Source: Rugamonas apoptosis
GTDB taxonomy: Bacteria > Pseudomonadota > Gammaproteobacteria > Burkholderiales > Burkholderiaceae_D
Length of the DNA: 64,000 nucleotides
Direction: 5' to 3'
Assembly (NCBI RefSeq): GCF_014042355.1
Contig: NZ_JACEZU010000009.1
Span: forward strand, 62,001 to 126,000
Part shown: piece after piece, positions 34,696-44,938 of the stretch
How positions within the stretch are numbered: position 1 is the stretch's first letter
Layout: each line of letters opens with the position of its first letter
Program-made: the position numbers and the translations under genes
Notes under the pieces: generated by a model
Told to the model about the DNA's origin: nothing
The model's database searches: none
Seen by the model: only the letters and a program-made list of their open reading frames with translations

Positions 34696-35946
34696 TCAGG
34701 CTTCGAGCTTGAGGAACAGGTCGCGGTCCGGCGCGAAATTGGCGTACAGCGGCAGCAACGCGCCACCGAGCGCGCGCGCGTCCGGGCCGATGGTGCCCAT
34801 CTGGATCTGCGGCCGCTGCACGCCTTCCCAGTTATAGCGCGCCAGCGCGTCCGACACGCCGGCCATCAAGCGCTCCAGCAGCGCGCGGCTGCACGAACCG
34901 TCCACGATCACCCCTTCCAGGTCCAGCAGGCAGCTGGCGTTGGTGACCACCATCGCAATCGCGTTGGCGGCTTGCGCCACCCACGCCGTGCTGTGCGCAT
35001 CCCACTCCCCTTGCGTGGCCCGCTCGTCGTAGGCGGCCAGCGGATCGAGGCCGGCCTGCTGGAACAGGTTTTCCAATCCCAGTAACGAAGCGGTGGACAG
35101 CAGTTGCGCCGGCGGTGTGCCCGTATCCGCGCCGGCCATCCCCACCGGCAGCGAGCCGATGGCGCCCGCGTTGCCGTGCAGACCCGCGTGCAGATGGCTG
35201 TCGATCACCAGGCCGCCGCCAATGAAGGTGTCGATGTACAGATACAGGAAACTCTTGACGCTGCGCCCCCGTCCGGCCACCAGTTCGGCCACGCAGGCGG
35301 CCGCCGTGTCCTTGGCGAAGCGCACCGGCAGGCCCGTGTCGGCTTCGATCTGGCGCGCGATATCGAGCCGGTTCCAGCGTCCGCCCTCCTCGGGCGCCAT
35401 GCCGATCAACTCGCGCCAGCTGCCCAGCGACAGCGGCGCGGCCACGCCAATGCCCTGGATGCGGCTGCGCAGCGCGGGCGCCAGCGAGGCCTGCATCCGG
35501 CGTACCTGTTCGGCGATGGTGCTGAACACCTGGTCCGGTTCGGGAAAGCGGTAGCCCAGCGAATAGCGGTCGCGCACCTCGCCGACAAAATCGAGCAGCA
35601 GCACGTCCAGGCTGCGGCGGCCGATCTTGACGCCGATGGAAAAGGCGCCGTCCGGCTTGAGCGCGATCGGCACCGAGGGCTGGCCGATCTTGCCGCGCAG
35701 CGGTTCCAGCTTCATTACCAGGCCATCGTCGGACAAGCGGGCGATGATGAGCGCCACGGTCTGGGTGCTGAGCGTGGTCAGGCGGGCCAGGTCGGCCTTG
35801 GGCAGGCTGCCGTGCAGGCGGATCGCCTGCAGCACCACGCGCTCGTTGAACTGGCGCATGCCGGTCTGGTTCGAGCCCCGCGGCCGCAGGTTGTCGGCGA
35901 CGGCTTCGTCAGCGTCGTCGGCGGCGGTGGGGGGAGTTTGCTGCAT
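34696..35946 (-). CDS. ROK-family transcriptional regulator (copy 1)
   Basis: A 416-aa sugar-responsive regulator. Residues 20-90 are a winged helix-turn-helix (ADLARLTTLSTQTVALIIARL). The rest is a ROK kinase-like sugar-binding fold with GIGVAAPLSLG and FIGGGLVIDSHLHAG. The zinc motif CxCGxxGCxE of ROK kinases is replaced by GNAGAIGSLPVG, as in some regulators, so catalysis is unlikely. Start ATG 35946 (the frame is open further upstream). It lies 108 bases after the FrcK-like kinase gene on the same strand. It is clearly paralogous to the regulator at 40312-41565; both share RPRGSNQ.GM.QFNERVVLQAIRL and the LSTASL segment. Confidence 0.9.
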   Translation of the reverse strand: MQQTPPTAADDADEAVADNLRPRGSNQTGMRQFNERVVLQAIRLHGSLPKADLARLTTLSTQTVALIIARLSDDGLVMKLEPLRGKIGQPSVPIALKPDGAFSIGVKIGRRSLDVLLLDFVGEVRDRYSLGYRFPEPDQVFSTIAEQVRRMQASLAPALRSRIQGIGVAAPLSLGSWRELIGMAPEEGGRWNRLDIARQIEADTGLPVRFAKDTAAACVAELVAGRGRSVKSFLYLYIDTFIGGGLVIDSHLHAGLHGNAGAIGSLPVGMAGADTGTPPAQLLSTASLLGLENLFQQAGLDPLAAYDERATQGEWDAHSTAWVAQAANAIAMVVTNASCLLDLEGVIVDGSCSRALLERLMAGVSDALARYNWEGVQRPQIQMGTIGPDARALGGALLPLYANFAPDRDLFLKLEA

Positions 35947-36054
35947 GGGGACGGCTCCCGGGCGCGCGCTTGCGCCGTGTGTTGGCAAAGCAGGCAGTCT
36001 GCACCATCGCGCCCGGCTTGGCAACTTGCGGTATCACGCCGCCTGGCACGCCGC

Positions 36055-36672
36055 TTACCGCAACACGAGATCGGCCCGCACCCGGCTCGCTTCCACCAGC
36101 ACGGCATTGGGTTCGTCCGTTTGCCACACCCAGTCGTGCGCCTGTTCGGCCGTGCGGCCAAAGCGCATGTGACGCGCCGCCAGCCGCTCGCGCCGCAGCT
36201 CACTGTCAACATCGACGTACCAGACGGCATCCAGTTGCGCGCGCACGCCGGCCCAATGGCCCTGGTCCAGCAGCAGGTAATTGCCCTCCGTGATCACCAG
36301 CTCGATTTCCGGCGGCACGGCGATGGCGCCGGCCACGCCCTCCTCAATCTCGCGCCGGTACTCGGGCGCGTACACCACCTCATGCGGGGGACGCTGGCGC
36401 AAGCGCGCCAGCATGGCCACGTAACCGGCACTGTCGAAGGTATCCGGCGCGCCCTTGCGGCCGGCCCGGCCCAGCCGCGCCAGTTCCGCGTTGGCCAGGT
36501 GGTAGCCGTCCATGGGCACCACCACGGCGCGGCCGGGCAGCGCGTCCAGCAGGCGCTGGGCCACGGTGGACTTGCCGGCGCCGGGGGCGCCGGCCAGGCC
36601 CAGCATATAACGTTGGCCGGGCACCAGCTTGGCCAGCACTCCCGCCAGCGCTTGTTCCAAAACGACAGTCTC
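36055..36672 (-). CDS. frcK: FrcK-like P-loop kinase (uridine kinase / phosphoribulokinase fold)
   Basis: A cytoplasmic kinase of about 205 aa with Walker A GAPGAGKS near residue 30 and MDGYHLAN, typical of the nucleoside/nucleotide kinase family that includes FrcK of the Sinorhizobium fructose operon frcBCAK. ITEGNYLLLDQGHWAGVR and WYVDVDSELRRERLAARH are also characteristic. I prefer GTG 36672, which has GGAG five bases upstream; a GTG at 36735 lies in the same frame. It is divergent from frcB and precedes the first ROK regulator. The phosphorylated substrate is not known even for FrcK itself, so the name rests on family and context. Confidence 0.78.
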   Translation of the reverse strand, partial: ETVVLEQALAGVLAKLVPGQRYMLGLAGAPGAGKSTVAQRLLDALPGRAVVVPMDGYHLANAELARLGRAGRKGAPDTFDSAGYVAMLARLRQRPPHEVVYAPEYRREIEEGVAGAIAVPPEIELVITEGNYLLLDQGHWAGVRAQLDAVWYVDVDSELRRERLAARHMRFGRTAEQAHDWVWQTDEPNAVLVEASRVRADLVLR

Positions 36673-36763
36673 CACACATTCTCCAGGGTGATTTCGGCCC
36701 ACGTTGAGCGGGGACGAGCTTAACTTTGTTGCCACATTGCGTCAATTGTGCCACGGCGCGACC

Positions 36764-36809
36764 CGATTAAATAAAATAGATTGATTTATTAATCGAAGCA
36801 GCCTATATT
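36764..36809 (+). promoter_or_regulatory. frcB promoter with overlapping AT-rich operator
   Basis: A 32-base imperfect dyad (36764-36795, arms CGATTAA and TTAATCG) covers a -35 element TTGATT (36781-36786). A -10 element TATATT (36804-36809) follows after 17 bases. The dyad is shared with the porin promoter at 33298. The gap is divergent (frcK one way, frcB the other), so the bound regulator could control both directions. Confidence 0.75.
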
Positions 36810-36889
36810 TCAGTCAGCGCGGTACCAACACCCGCGCCACGTCGACCACCCCGGTCGGATATCCAAATAAAAAACACTTAGGAGACAGC

Positions 36890-37882
36890 ATGTACGCCAA
36901 GCATTGCATCGCAGTGGGTTTGATCGCATCCGTCGCCGGCTACGCCGCCGCAGCAGAACCCGTCATCGGCCTGATCACCAAGACGGAGACCAACCCCTTC
37001 TTCGTCAAAATGAAGGAAGGCGCGCAACATGCGGCCAAGCTGCAAGGCGCCAAACTGTTGACGGCGGCCGGCAAGGCCGACGGCGACAACGCGGGCCAGG
37101 TGACGGCCATCGAGAACATGATGTCGGCCGGCGCCAAGGTCATCCTGATCACCCCCAACGATTCCAAGGCCATCGTGCCCGCCATCAAGAAGGCGCGTGA
37201 CGCCGGCGTGATGGTGATCGCGCTCGACAGCCCGGCCGAACCGGCCGATGCCACCGACGCCCTGTTCGCCACCGATAACTTCAAGGCCGGCCGGCTGATC
37301 GGCGAATACGCCAAGGCTTCGTTCGGCGGCAAGCCCGTCAAGATCGCCACGCTGGACCTGTTCCCCGGCCACCCGGTCGGCATCGCCCGCCACAACGGCT
37401 TCCTGGCCGGCTTCGGCGTGCCGGGCGTGGACGCCAAGACTAGCGGCCTGGCCAAGAGCGCGGACGTGGTCTGCATGGCCGACAGCTACGGCGACCAGGG
37501 CAAGGGCCAGACGGCGATGGAAAACTGCCTGCAGAAAAATCCCGACATCAACCTGGTCTACACCATCAATGAACCGGCGGCGGCCGGCGCCTACAAGGCC
37601 CTGAAAGCGGCCGGCAAGGAAAAAGGCGTGCTGATCGTGTCGGTGGACGGCGGCTGCGCCGGTGTGCGCGACGTCAAGGCCGGCGTGATCGCGGCCACCT
37701 CGCAGCAGTACCCGCTGAAGATGGCGGGCCTGGCGGTCGATGCCGGCATGACCTATGCGAAGACCGGCAAGAAGGTGAGCGGCTATGTGGATACGGGCGT
37801 GACCCTGATCACCGACCACAAGCAGGCCGGCGTGAGCAGCCAGGACACAGGCTTTGGCCTGAGCGCCTGCTGGGGCAAATAA
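36890..37882 (+). CDS. frcB: Sugar ABC transporter periplasmic binding protein (FrcB-like)
   Basis: A 330-aa exported protein with a signal peptide (cleavage near GYAAAA-E). The mature protein starts PVIGLITKTETNPFFVKMKEGA, the type-I periplasmic binding protein pattern of ribose/fructose binders, and continues with ITPNDSKAIVPAIKKARDAGV and VDGGCAGVRDVKAG. It captures a monosaccharide in the periplasm. The closest named group I recognise is FrcB (fructose, ribose, mannose). First gene of frcB-frcC-frcA, with AGGAGA seven bases before the start. Substrate specificity cannot be proven from sequence. Confidence 0.88.
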   Translation: MYAKHCIAVGLIASVAGYAAAAEPVIGLITKTETNPFFVKMKEGAQHAAKLQGAKLLTAAGKADGDNAGQVTAIENMMSAGAKVILITPNDSKAIVPAIKKARDAGVMVIALDSPAEPADATDALFATDNFKAGRLIGEYAKASFGGKPVKIATLDLFPGHPVGIARHNGFLAGFGVPGVDAKTSGLAKSADVVCMADSYGDQGKGQTAMENCLQKNPDINLVYTINEPAAAGAYKALKAAGKEKGVLIVSVDGGCAGVRDVKAGVIAATSQQYPLKMAGLAVDAGMTYAKTGKKVSGYVDTGVTLITDHKQAGVSSQDTGFGLSACWGK

Positions 37883-38035
37883 GCACGCCAGTCACGGCAC
37901 GTATCAAGGACCAAGAAGCCGTTTCAACATGACCATGGCCCGGCGTGGCGCCGAAGACAGTGCGCATGCACTGCCAGGCCCACAACGACGCCATGGGCTT
38001 GTTGGGTGACTTCCGACCGCACCGAAAGGAATATC

Positions 38036-39069
38036 ATGCAAAGCAATCTGAACCAGGGTTCCGGGGCCGCTGCCGCCGTCCGCCAGCCCCCTGCCCTCCC
38101 GGGAAAAACCATGTCACTGCGCCTGAAAGATGTACTGCCGCCAGTCACCGTACTGGGGCCACTGCTGGCCTTGCTGGCCGCCTGCCTGTTCTTCACTACC
38201 CAATCGGACCGCTTCCTGAGCGGCCAGAATTTCTCGCTGATCCTGCAACAGGTGATGGTGGTGGGCGTGATCGCCATCGGCCAGACCCTGATCATCCTCA
38301 CGGCCGGCATCGACCTGTCGTGCGGCATGGCGATGGCGCTGGGCTCGGTGGTGGCCACCAAGTTCGCCGTCGACTACGGCATGCATCCCTACCTGGCCGT
38401 ACTGTGCGGCATGGGCGTGTGCATGCTGATCGGCTACATCAACGGCGCGCTGGTCACTTCGATCAAGCTGCCGCCCTTCATCGTCACGCTGGGCACCATG
38501 AACATCGCCTTCGCCGTGACCCAGATTTACTCGCAAGCCCAGACCGTGACCGGCCTGCCGGACGCGATGACCTTCTTCGGCAACACCTTCCACCTGGGCC
38601 AGACCACCCTCACCTACGGCACCGTGCTGATGCTGGCCTTGTATGTGCTGACCTGGCTGTTCCTGCGCGAGACGGCGCCCGGCCGCCACCTGTACGCGGT
38701 CGGCAACAACCCGGAAGCGGCCCGCCTGACCGGTATCGCCACCTCGCGCGTGCTGCTGGGCGTGTACATGATGGCCGGCCTGTTCTACGGCGTGGCGGCC
38801 ATGCTGTCCGTGGCCCGCATGGGCGTGGGCGATCCGCAAGGCGGCCAGACCGATAACCTGGACAGCATCACGGCCGTGGTGCTGGGCGGCACCAGCCTGT
38901 TCGGCGGGCGCGGCTCCGTCGTGGGCACCTTTATCGGCGTGCTGATCGTGGGCGTGTTCCGCAACGGCCTGACCCTGATGGGCGTGCCTTCCGTGTACCA
39001 AATCCTCGTGACGGGCGTGCTGGTGATCCTGGCTGTCGCCACCGACCAACTGACGCACAAGAAAGGCTA

Positions 39070-39070
<1 letters not shown>
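38036..39070 (+). CDS. frcC: Sugar ABC transporter permease (FrcC-like)
   Basis: A 344-aa inner-membrane permease of the RbsC/FrcC family with eight to ten hydrophobic helices. Signature segments are IAIGQTLIILTAGIDLSCG, YINGALVTSIKLPPFIVTLGT, and the coupling helix region AVGNNPEAARLTGI followed by SITAVVLGGTSLFGGRGSV. Start ATG 38036, with AAAGGA seven bases upstream. The 153-base gap after frcB holds no gene. The stop overlaps the start of frcA (TAATG). Confidence 0.92.
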
Positions 39071-39862
<792 letters not shown>

Positions 39863-39870
<8 letters not shown>

Positions 39871-40315
39871 AGGTATCGATCCCCTGCTCAGCCCCGAGCT
39901 GCTCAAGGTGCTGGCCGAGATGGGCCATGGCGACGCCGTGGTGCTGGTGGACGCCAACTTTACGGCCACCACGCTGGGACGGGGCAAACCGGTGATCCGC
40001 CTGCCGGGCGTGGACCTGGCGCGCGCCGCCAGCGCCGTGCTGTCCGTGTTCCCGCTCGACCTGGCCGAACGGCCGGTGGACTTCATGGCCGTCTGCGGCC
40101 AGCCCGAAGGCTACCGCACGCCGCTGCAGCAGGACATGCTGGCCCTGTGCCAGCGGGCCGGCGACGCGCTGCCGGAACAGTGCGAAGCGGTGGAGCGGTT
40201 CGCGTTCTACGAGCGCGTCAAGCAAGCCTACGCCATCGTGCAAACGGGCGAGCTGCAACCGTACGCCAACTTCCTGTTCCGCAAAGGCGTGCTGACGGGA
40301 GCGCAGCCAGCATGA
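39863..40315 (+). CDS. RbsD/FucU-family sugar mutarotase
   Basis: A 150-aa enzyme that interconverts ring forms or anomers of a sugar after uptake. The N-terminal MLKGIDPLLSPELLKVLAEM and GHGDAVVLVDANF (catalytic His near 22) are typical of the RbsD/FucU family, and AFYERVKQAYAIVQTGE with PYANFLFRKGV of the FucU side. It overlaps frcA by eight bases and the second ROK gene by four. A mutarotase here suggests that the kinase downstream needs a particular anomer or furanose form. Confidence 0.9.
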
Positions 40316-41565
40316 TGAACTTGTCCCAGGCCGCCGCCGCGCCGTCCGACGCCAGCATCTGGCTGCGTCCGCGCGGCTCCAACCAGAGCGGCATGGGACA
40401 GTTCAACGAACGGGTGGTGCTGCAGGCGATCCGGCTGAATGGCAGCCTGGCCAAGGCCGACCTGGCGCGGCTCACGCACCTGAGCACCCAGACCGTCTCG
40501 CTCATCATCAACCGCCTGCTGGAACAGGGACTGGTGCTCAAGCGCGCGCCGCAACGGGGCAAGGTGGGACAACCGTCCGTGCCCATGATGCTCAATCCCG
40601 ATGGCGCCTACTTCATCGGCATCAAGATCGGCCGCCGCAGCCTGGATCTGCTGCTGATCGACTTTCATGGCGACGTGCGGGCGCGCCGCGCCCTCACCTA
40701 CCGCTATCCCGACCCGCAACTGCTGTTCGGCCAGATCGCCACCTTGCAGCGCGAGCTGCTGGACCAACTGGGGCCGCTACGGGCCGCGCGCCTGGCCGGC
40801 ATCGGCGTGGCCGCGCCGCTGGGCCTGGGCGGCTGGCAAGCCTTGCTGGGCAGCGCCCCGGCGCAGGCCGGCCAGTGGGAACGGCTCGACATCCGCGCCG
40901 AAATCCAGGCCGTGAGCGCGGTGCCGGTGGTGTTCGCCAAGGACACCATGGCCGCCTGCGTGGCCGAACTGGTGGCGGGGCGGGGCCGCAGCATCGGCAG
41001 CTATTTGTACATTTTCGTCGGCACCTTCATCGGCGGCGGCCTGGTGCTCGACAGCGCCGTGCATGCCGGCTTGTCCGGCAATGCCGGCGCGCTCGGTTCC
41101 ATGCCGCTGCAACTGGCGCCGGGCGCCGGCGCGCCGCCCGAACAGATGCTGAGCACCGCTTCGCTATTCAGCCTGGAACAGCTGTACGCGGCGGCCAGCC
41201 TGGACGAAACGGCCGCCTACGACGCGCGCGCCATGGCGCAACCATGGCTGACTCACACGGAAGCGTGGCTGGACGACGCCGCCCGCGCCATCGCGCTGGC
41301 CGTCAGCAACGGCACCTGCCTGCTGGATTTGGACGAAGTGGTGCTGGACGGCTCCAGCCACCCCACCCTGCTGGCGCGGCTGCTGGAACAAACGCGGCAG
41401 GCATTGGAACGCTATAGCTGGGAAGGCGTGCGCCAGCCCACGCTGCGCGGTGGCGTCATCGGCGCGGACGCGCGCGCCATCGGCGCCGCGCTGTTGCCGC
41501 TGCATGCCAACTTCGCGCCCGACCGCGAACTGTTTTTGAAATTGCTGCACACGGCCGCCCCCTGA
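40312..41565 (+). CDS. ROK-family transcriptional regulator (copy 2)
   Basis: A 417-aa paralogue of the regulator at 34696-35946, with the same architecture: RPRGSNQSGMGQFNERV leader, helix-turn-helix around LSTQTVSLIINRL, and a ROK sugar-binding fold (FVGTFIGGGLVLDSAVHAG). The ROK zinc motif is absent. The start ATG 40312 overlaps the mutarotase stop by four bases, so it is co-translated with the transporter operon it may control. Such a placement gives negative feedback if it represses frcB. The two copies differ enough to bind different sugars or operators. Confidence 0.9.
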   Translation: MMNLSQAAAAPSDASIWLRPRGSNQSGMGQFNERVVLQAIRLNGSLAKADLARLTHLSTQTVSLIINRLLEQGLVLKRAPQRGKVGQPSVPMMLNPDGAYFIGIKIGRRSLDLLLIDFHGDVRARRALTYRYPDPQLLFGQIATLQRELLDQLGPLRAARLAGIGVAAPLGLGGWQALLGSAPAQAGQWERLDIRAEIQAVSAVPVVFAKDTMAACVAELVAGRGRSIGSYLYIFVGTFIGGGLVLDSAVHAGLSGNAGALGSMPLQLAPGAGAPPEQMLSTASLFSLEQLYAAASLDETAAYDARAMAQPWLTHTEAWLDDAARAIALAVSNGTCLLDLDEVVLDGSSHPTLLARLLEQTRQALERYSWEGVRQPTLRGGVIGADARAIGAALLPLHANFAPDRELFLKLLHTAAP

Positions 41566-41619
41566 GCAGCGGCCGCGCCCATCACCACCCAACGACAACG
41601 ATATACTCAGGAGAGAACC

Positions 41620-42570
41620 ATGATAGTGACCTACGGCGAAGCGCTGGTGGACATGATAGAAATGCCGGACGGCCGCTTTGGCGCCGCCCTCGGCGGCGCC
41701 GTATGCAACTTCACGCTGGCCAGCGCACGCCAGGCGCTGGCGGTGACGTATCTGAACCCGCTGTCGGTGGACAGCTTCGGCAATGGCTTCGCGCGCATGC
41801 TGGACCAGGCCCACGTACGCCTGGGCAGCCCGGTGCGCAGCGCCCGCCCCACCTCGCTGGCCATCGTCACGCTGGACGAGAACAAGTCGCCCAGCTACGC
41901 CTTCCACCGCCAGGGCGTGGCCGACCGCGACATCACGCCCGCGCAGGCCCGCGCCGCGCTGCCCGCGGGCGTGCGGCTGTTCCACACGGGTGGCCTGGCG
42001 CTGGTGCCGGAAGACCTGGACGCGACGCTGGAGATCGTGGCCGCCGCCGCCGAAGCGGGCGCGCTGATCTCGATCGACGCCAACATGCGTCCGCTGGCCT
42101 GCGACAACCTGCCCGCCTACGCGGCCGGCGTGCGGCGCGCGCTGCGCCAGGCGCACCTGATCAAGGTCAGCGAAGAAGACCTGGTGCACCTGGGCCTGAC
42201 GGCGCAGCCGCCGCTGGAAGCGGCCCGCACGCTGCTGGACTTGCCCCAGGTGGAGCTGATCGCGCTGACGCTGGGCGCCGACGGCGCCATCCTGCTGTCG
42301 CGCGACGCCACGATCGCCCTGCCCGCGCCAGCCGGGATCGCGGTACGCGACACGGTCGGCTGCGGCGACTGCTTCCTGGCCGGCCTGGTGGCCGCGCTGG
42401 CCGCGCAGGAAAGCCTGTCGGCCGCCGCGCTGGCCGACGCCGGCGAGGAAACGCTGCGGCCGGCCCTGGGGCGCGCCATCGCCAGCGCCAGCCTGAACGC
42501 CATGCGCGAAGGCTGCAATCCACCCACGGCGGACGAGGTGGCGGGCTTCATCGCGCGCGCCGAAGCTTAA
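41620..42570 (+). CDS. PfkB-family carbohydrate kinase, probable fructokinase
   Basis: A 316-aa cytoplasmic kinase of the ribokinase/PfkB family. The N-terminal MIVTYGEALVDMIEM and GGAVCNFTLA are typical of fructokinases. The C-terminal PfkB signature appears as DTVGCGDCFLAGLVAAL, with the catalytic Asp in GCGD (the more usual form is GAGD). It lies 54 bases after the ROK gene with AGGAGAG ahead of the ATG, and closes the operon. It would trap the imported monosaccharide as its phosphate. Ribose or another ketose cannot be excluded. Confidence 0.9.
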   Translation: MIVTYGEALVDMIEMPDGRFGAALGGAVCNFTLASARQALAVTYLNPLSVDSFGNGFARMLDQAHVRLGSPVRSARPTSLAIVTLDENKSPSYAFHRQGVADRDITPAQARAALPAGVRLFHTGGLALVPEDLDATLEIVAAAAEAGALISIDANMRPLACDNLPAYAAGVRRALRQAHLIKVSEEDLVHLGLTAQPPLEAARTLLDLPQVELIALTLGADGAILLSRDATIALPAPAGIAVRDTVGCGDCFLAGLVAALAAQESLSAAALADAGEETLRPALGRAIASASLNAMREGCNPPTADEVAGFIARAEA

Positions 42571-42713
42571 GGGCAGTGGGCGGCCCAAATAGCAAGAGGC
42601 AGCGCATCAAGCGTAGCGCCGGCGGGAAAGCCTGAGGTAAATTGACAACAGCCATTTGTTGAAATGCCCACGCCCGTGTATTGTGGTGCTATCCCGGTTG
42701 TAAGACTAGCAAA

Positions 42714-44855
42714 ATGAAACTGTCCCCTCCCCTGCACGCCACAGGCCCGCGCCTGGCCGGCAACAGCCTCCCCTGGCTGACCGCCCTGCTGGTCCTGGCA
42801 TGCCCCCCCCTGGCGTCAGGGGCATCGCAGCCGGAGGACGAAGACGCGGCCCTGTATGGCATGGACCGCTCCGCCATCAGCCTGGCGACCGGCTCCGAGC
42901 AGTCGCTGCGGCGCGCGCCGGCGGTGGCATCCGTGATCACGGCCGTGGATATCGCCGCCATGGGCGCGACCGACCTGAATCAGGTGCTGGAGACGGTGGC
43001 CGGCATCCACGTCACGCGCGGGGCGACGCTGTACGCGTCCAACTACATCATCCGCGGCATCGGCGCCGGCGGCGTCACCAATCCACAGGTGCTGGTCCTG
43101 CTCAACGGCCTGCGGATGAACACCGACTTCGGCGGCGATAAAGGCAATATGTGGATCAGCATGCCGCTGACCAACGTGGCGCGCATCGAAGTCATCCGCG
43201 GTCCCGGTTCGGCGCTGTACGGGGCCGACGCCTTCGCCGGCGTCGTCAACATCATCACCAAGACGCCGGAACAGATGCCGGGACTGCGCGTGGGCGCCCG
43301 GGCCGGCACGTTGCGGTCGAGTGACGCGTGGCTCGAGTACGGCCACAAGCAGGAGCAACTGGCCGTCGCCGCCTATCTGGAAGTGGGCCGCACCGACGGT
43401 ACGGACCAGGTGGTCGAGGCCGACGCGCAAACCCTGAACGACCGCCGCTTCGGCACGCATGTCAGCAAGGCCCCCGGTTCCATCAACGCCGGCTACCATG
43501 CCGTGGACGGCGCGCTCGACCTGACCTACCAGCGCTGGCGCTGGCGCAGCAACCTCAAATGGCGCGGCGACGTGGGCATCGGCCTGGGCGCCAATTCGGC
43601 GCTGGACCCCGACCACAAAGCCCGCAGCGGCTTCGCGCTGAGCGAACTGGCGTGGACCGCGCCCGACTTTTCCGATACCTGGAGCGTGGGCGGCTCGCTC
43701 AGCTATATGTTCTTCACGGAACAGACACCGGACGGTTTGGGCTTGTTCCCGGCCGGCGCGCGCATCGGCCCCAGCTTTTTCCCCAACGGCATGATCGGCG
43801 GCCCCGGCCGCTGGGAACGCAATCTGCGCGGCACCGCCTACGCCACTTACAGCGGCTGGCGGGGGCACGCGCTGCGCCTGGGGGCGGGCCATGATGACCA
43901 GAACCTGTACCAGGTCAGCACCATGAAGAACTTCCTGCTCAGTCCAGCGGGCTTGCCGATACCGACCGGTCCGGTGATCGACTATGGCGCCATCCAGCCG
44001 CACATCCAGCCCCAGCGGCGCACCAACAACTATGCCTACCTGCAGGACGAATGGCAGTTCGCGCCCGATTGGGCGTTGACGGCCGGCGTACGGCACGACC
44101 ATTTTTCCGACTTCGGCGGCACCACCAATCCGCGCCTGGCACTGGTGTGGGACGCCGACCTGAACCTGACGGTCAAGCTGCTCCATGGCCGCGCTTTCCG
44201 CTCGCCCAGCTTTAACGAGCAGCGCGGCATTAACCCGGTCAACATGGGTAATCCAGAGGTACGTCCGGAGACCATCGCCACCACGGAAGCGGCGCTGACA
44301 TGGCAGGCGCGCCCCGACCTGTCGGCCAACCTCAGCCTGTTCCGCTATGCGATGAAAGACCTGATCCGTTCCGTGGCGAACCCGGCGCCCGCGCCCGGCG
44401 CCAGCTACCAGAACAGCGGCAGCGTGAACGGCAATGGCGGCGAGATCGAGCTGACCTGGGAGCTGGCCCAGGACCTGCGCTGGCTGGCCAACTACGCGCG
44501 CCAGAATGCGCGCGACCAGGCCACGGGCCAGGACCCGGGCTATGCGCCGCGCCACCACGCCAATACCCGCCTGGACTGGAGTGTAAGCCCGGGCTGGCGT
44601 CTCACACCGCAATTGAACTGGGTGGCCGGCCGCCGCCGCGCGGCAGGCGACGCGCGCGCGCCTGTGGCGAACTACCGCACCGTGGACGCCACGCTCACGT
44701 GCCAGCTGGCGCACGGCTGGACCCTGTCGGCCACGGTAAACAATCTGTTCAACGCCGACGCGCGCGAACCGAGCCTGGCGCCCGGCCTGGCACTGCCGTT
44801 CGACATCCCGGTATCGCCGCGCACTTTCACGCTCCAGGCCAGCATCAAACTTTGA
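42714..44855 (+). CDS. TonB-dependent outer-membrane receptor
   Basis: A 713-aa receptor of the vitamin B12/siderophore type. A signal peptide (cleavage near PLASGASQ) is followed by a plug domain with APAVASVITAVDIAAMGATDLNQVLE and IEVIRGPGSALYGADAFAGVVNIITK. The barrel ends in FTLQASIKL. The start ATG 42714 gives the clean signal peptide; no strong ribosome site is visible. A run of eight C falls inside the signal-peptide codons. It is separated from the PfkB kinase by 143 bases, which contain a CAACA/TGTTG inverted repeat but no terminator. Substrate unknown; its link to the sugar cluster is only by position. Confidence 0.9.
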   Translation: MKLSPPLHATGPRLAGNSLPWLTALLVLACPPLASGASQPEDEDAALYGMDRSAISLATGSEQSLRRAPAVASVITAVDIAAMGATDLNQVLETVAGIHVTRGATLYASNYIIRGIGAGGVTNPQVLVLLNGLRMNTDFGGDKGNMWISMPLTNVARIEVIRGPGSALYGADAFAGVVNIITKTPEQMPGLRVGARAGTLRSSDAWLEYGHKQEQLAVAAYLEVGRTDGTDQVVEADAQTLNDRRFGTHVSKAPGSINAGYHAVDGALDLTYQRWRWRSNLKWRGDVGIGLGANSALDPDHKARSGFALSELAWTAPDFSDTWSVGGSLSYMFFTEQTPDGLGLFPAGARIGPSFFPNGMIGGPGRWERNLRGTAYATYSGWRGHALRLGAGHDDQNLYQVSTMKNFLLSPAGLPIPTGPVIDYGAIQPHIQPQRRTNNYAYLQDEWQFAPDWALTAGVRHDHFSDFGGTTNPRLALVWDADLNLTVKLLHGRAFRSPSFNEQRGINPVNMGNPEVRPETIATTEAALTWQARPDLSANLSLFRYAMKDLIRSVANPAPAPGASYQNSGSVNGNGGEIELTWELAQDLRWLANYARQNARDQATGQDPGYAPRHHANTRLDWSVSPGWRLTPQLNWVAGRRRAAGDARAPVANYRTVDATLTCQLAHGWTLSATVNNLFNADAREPSLAPGLALPFDIPVSPRTFTLQASIKL
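42803..42810. repeat. Run of eight C in the signal-peptide codons of the receptor gene
   Basis: The run spans the codons for CPPL in the signal peptide of the second TonB-dependent receptor. Slippage by one base would truncate the protein after about 30 residues. Confidence 0.7.
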
Positions 44856-44938
44856 CTCGTGGCGGTGGCTGCGCATCAATCCCCGCCCATGCTTGCACGC
44901 GCCTGACGTGTAGTGGCCCGGGACGCGGCGACAAGCGC

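Noticed and set aside
42642..42672. TTGACA upstream of the second TonB receptor as a promoter
   Set aside because: No acceptable -10 hexamer at 16-18 bases, only a CAACA/TGTTG repeat.
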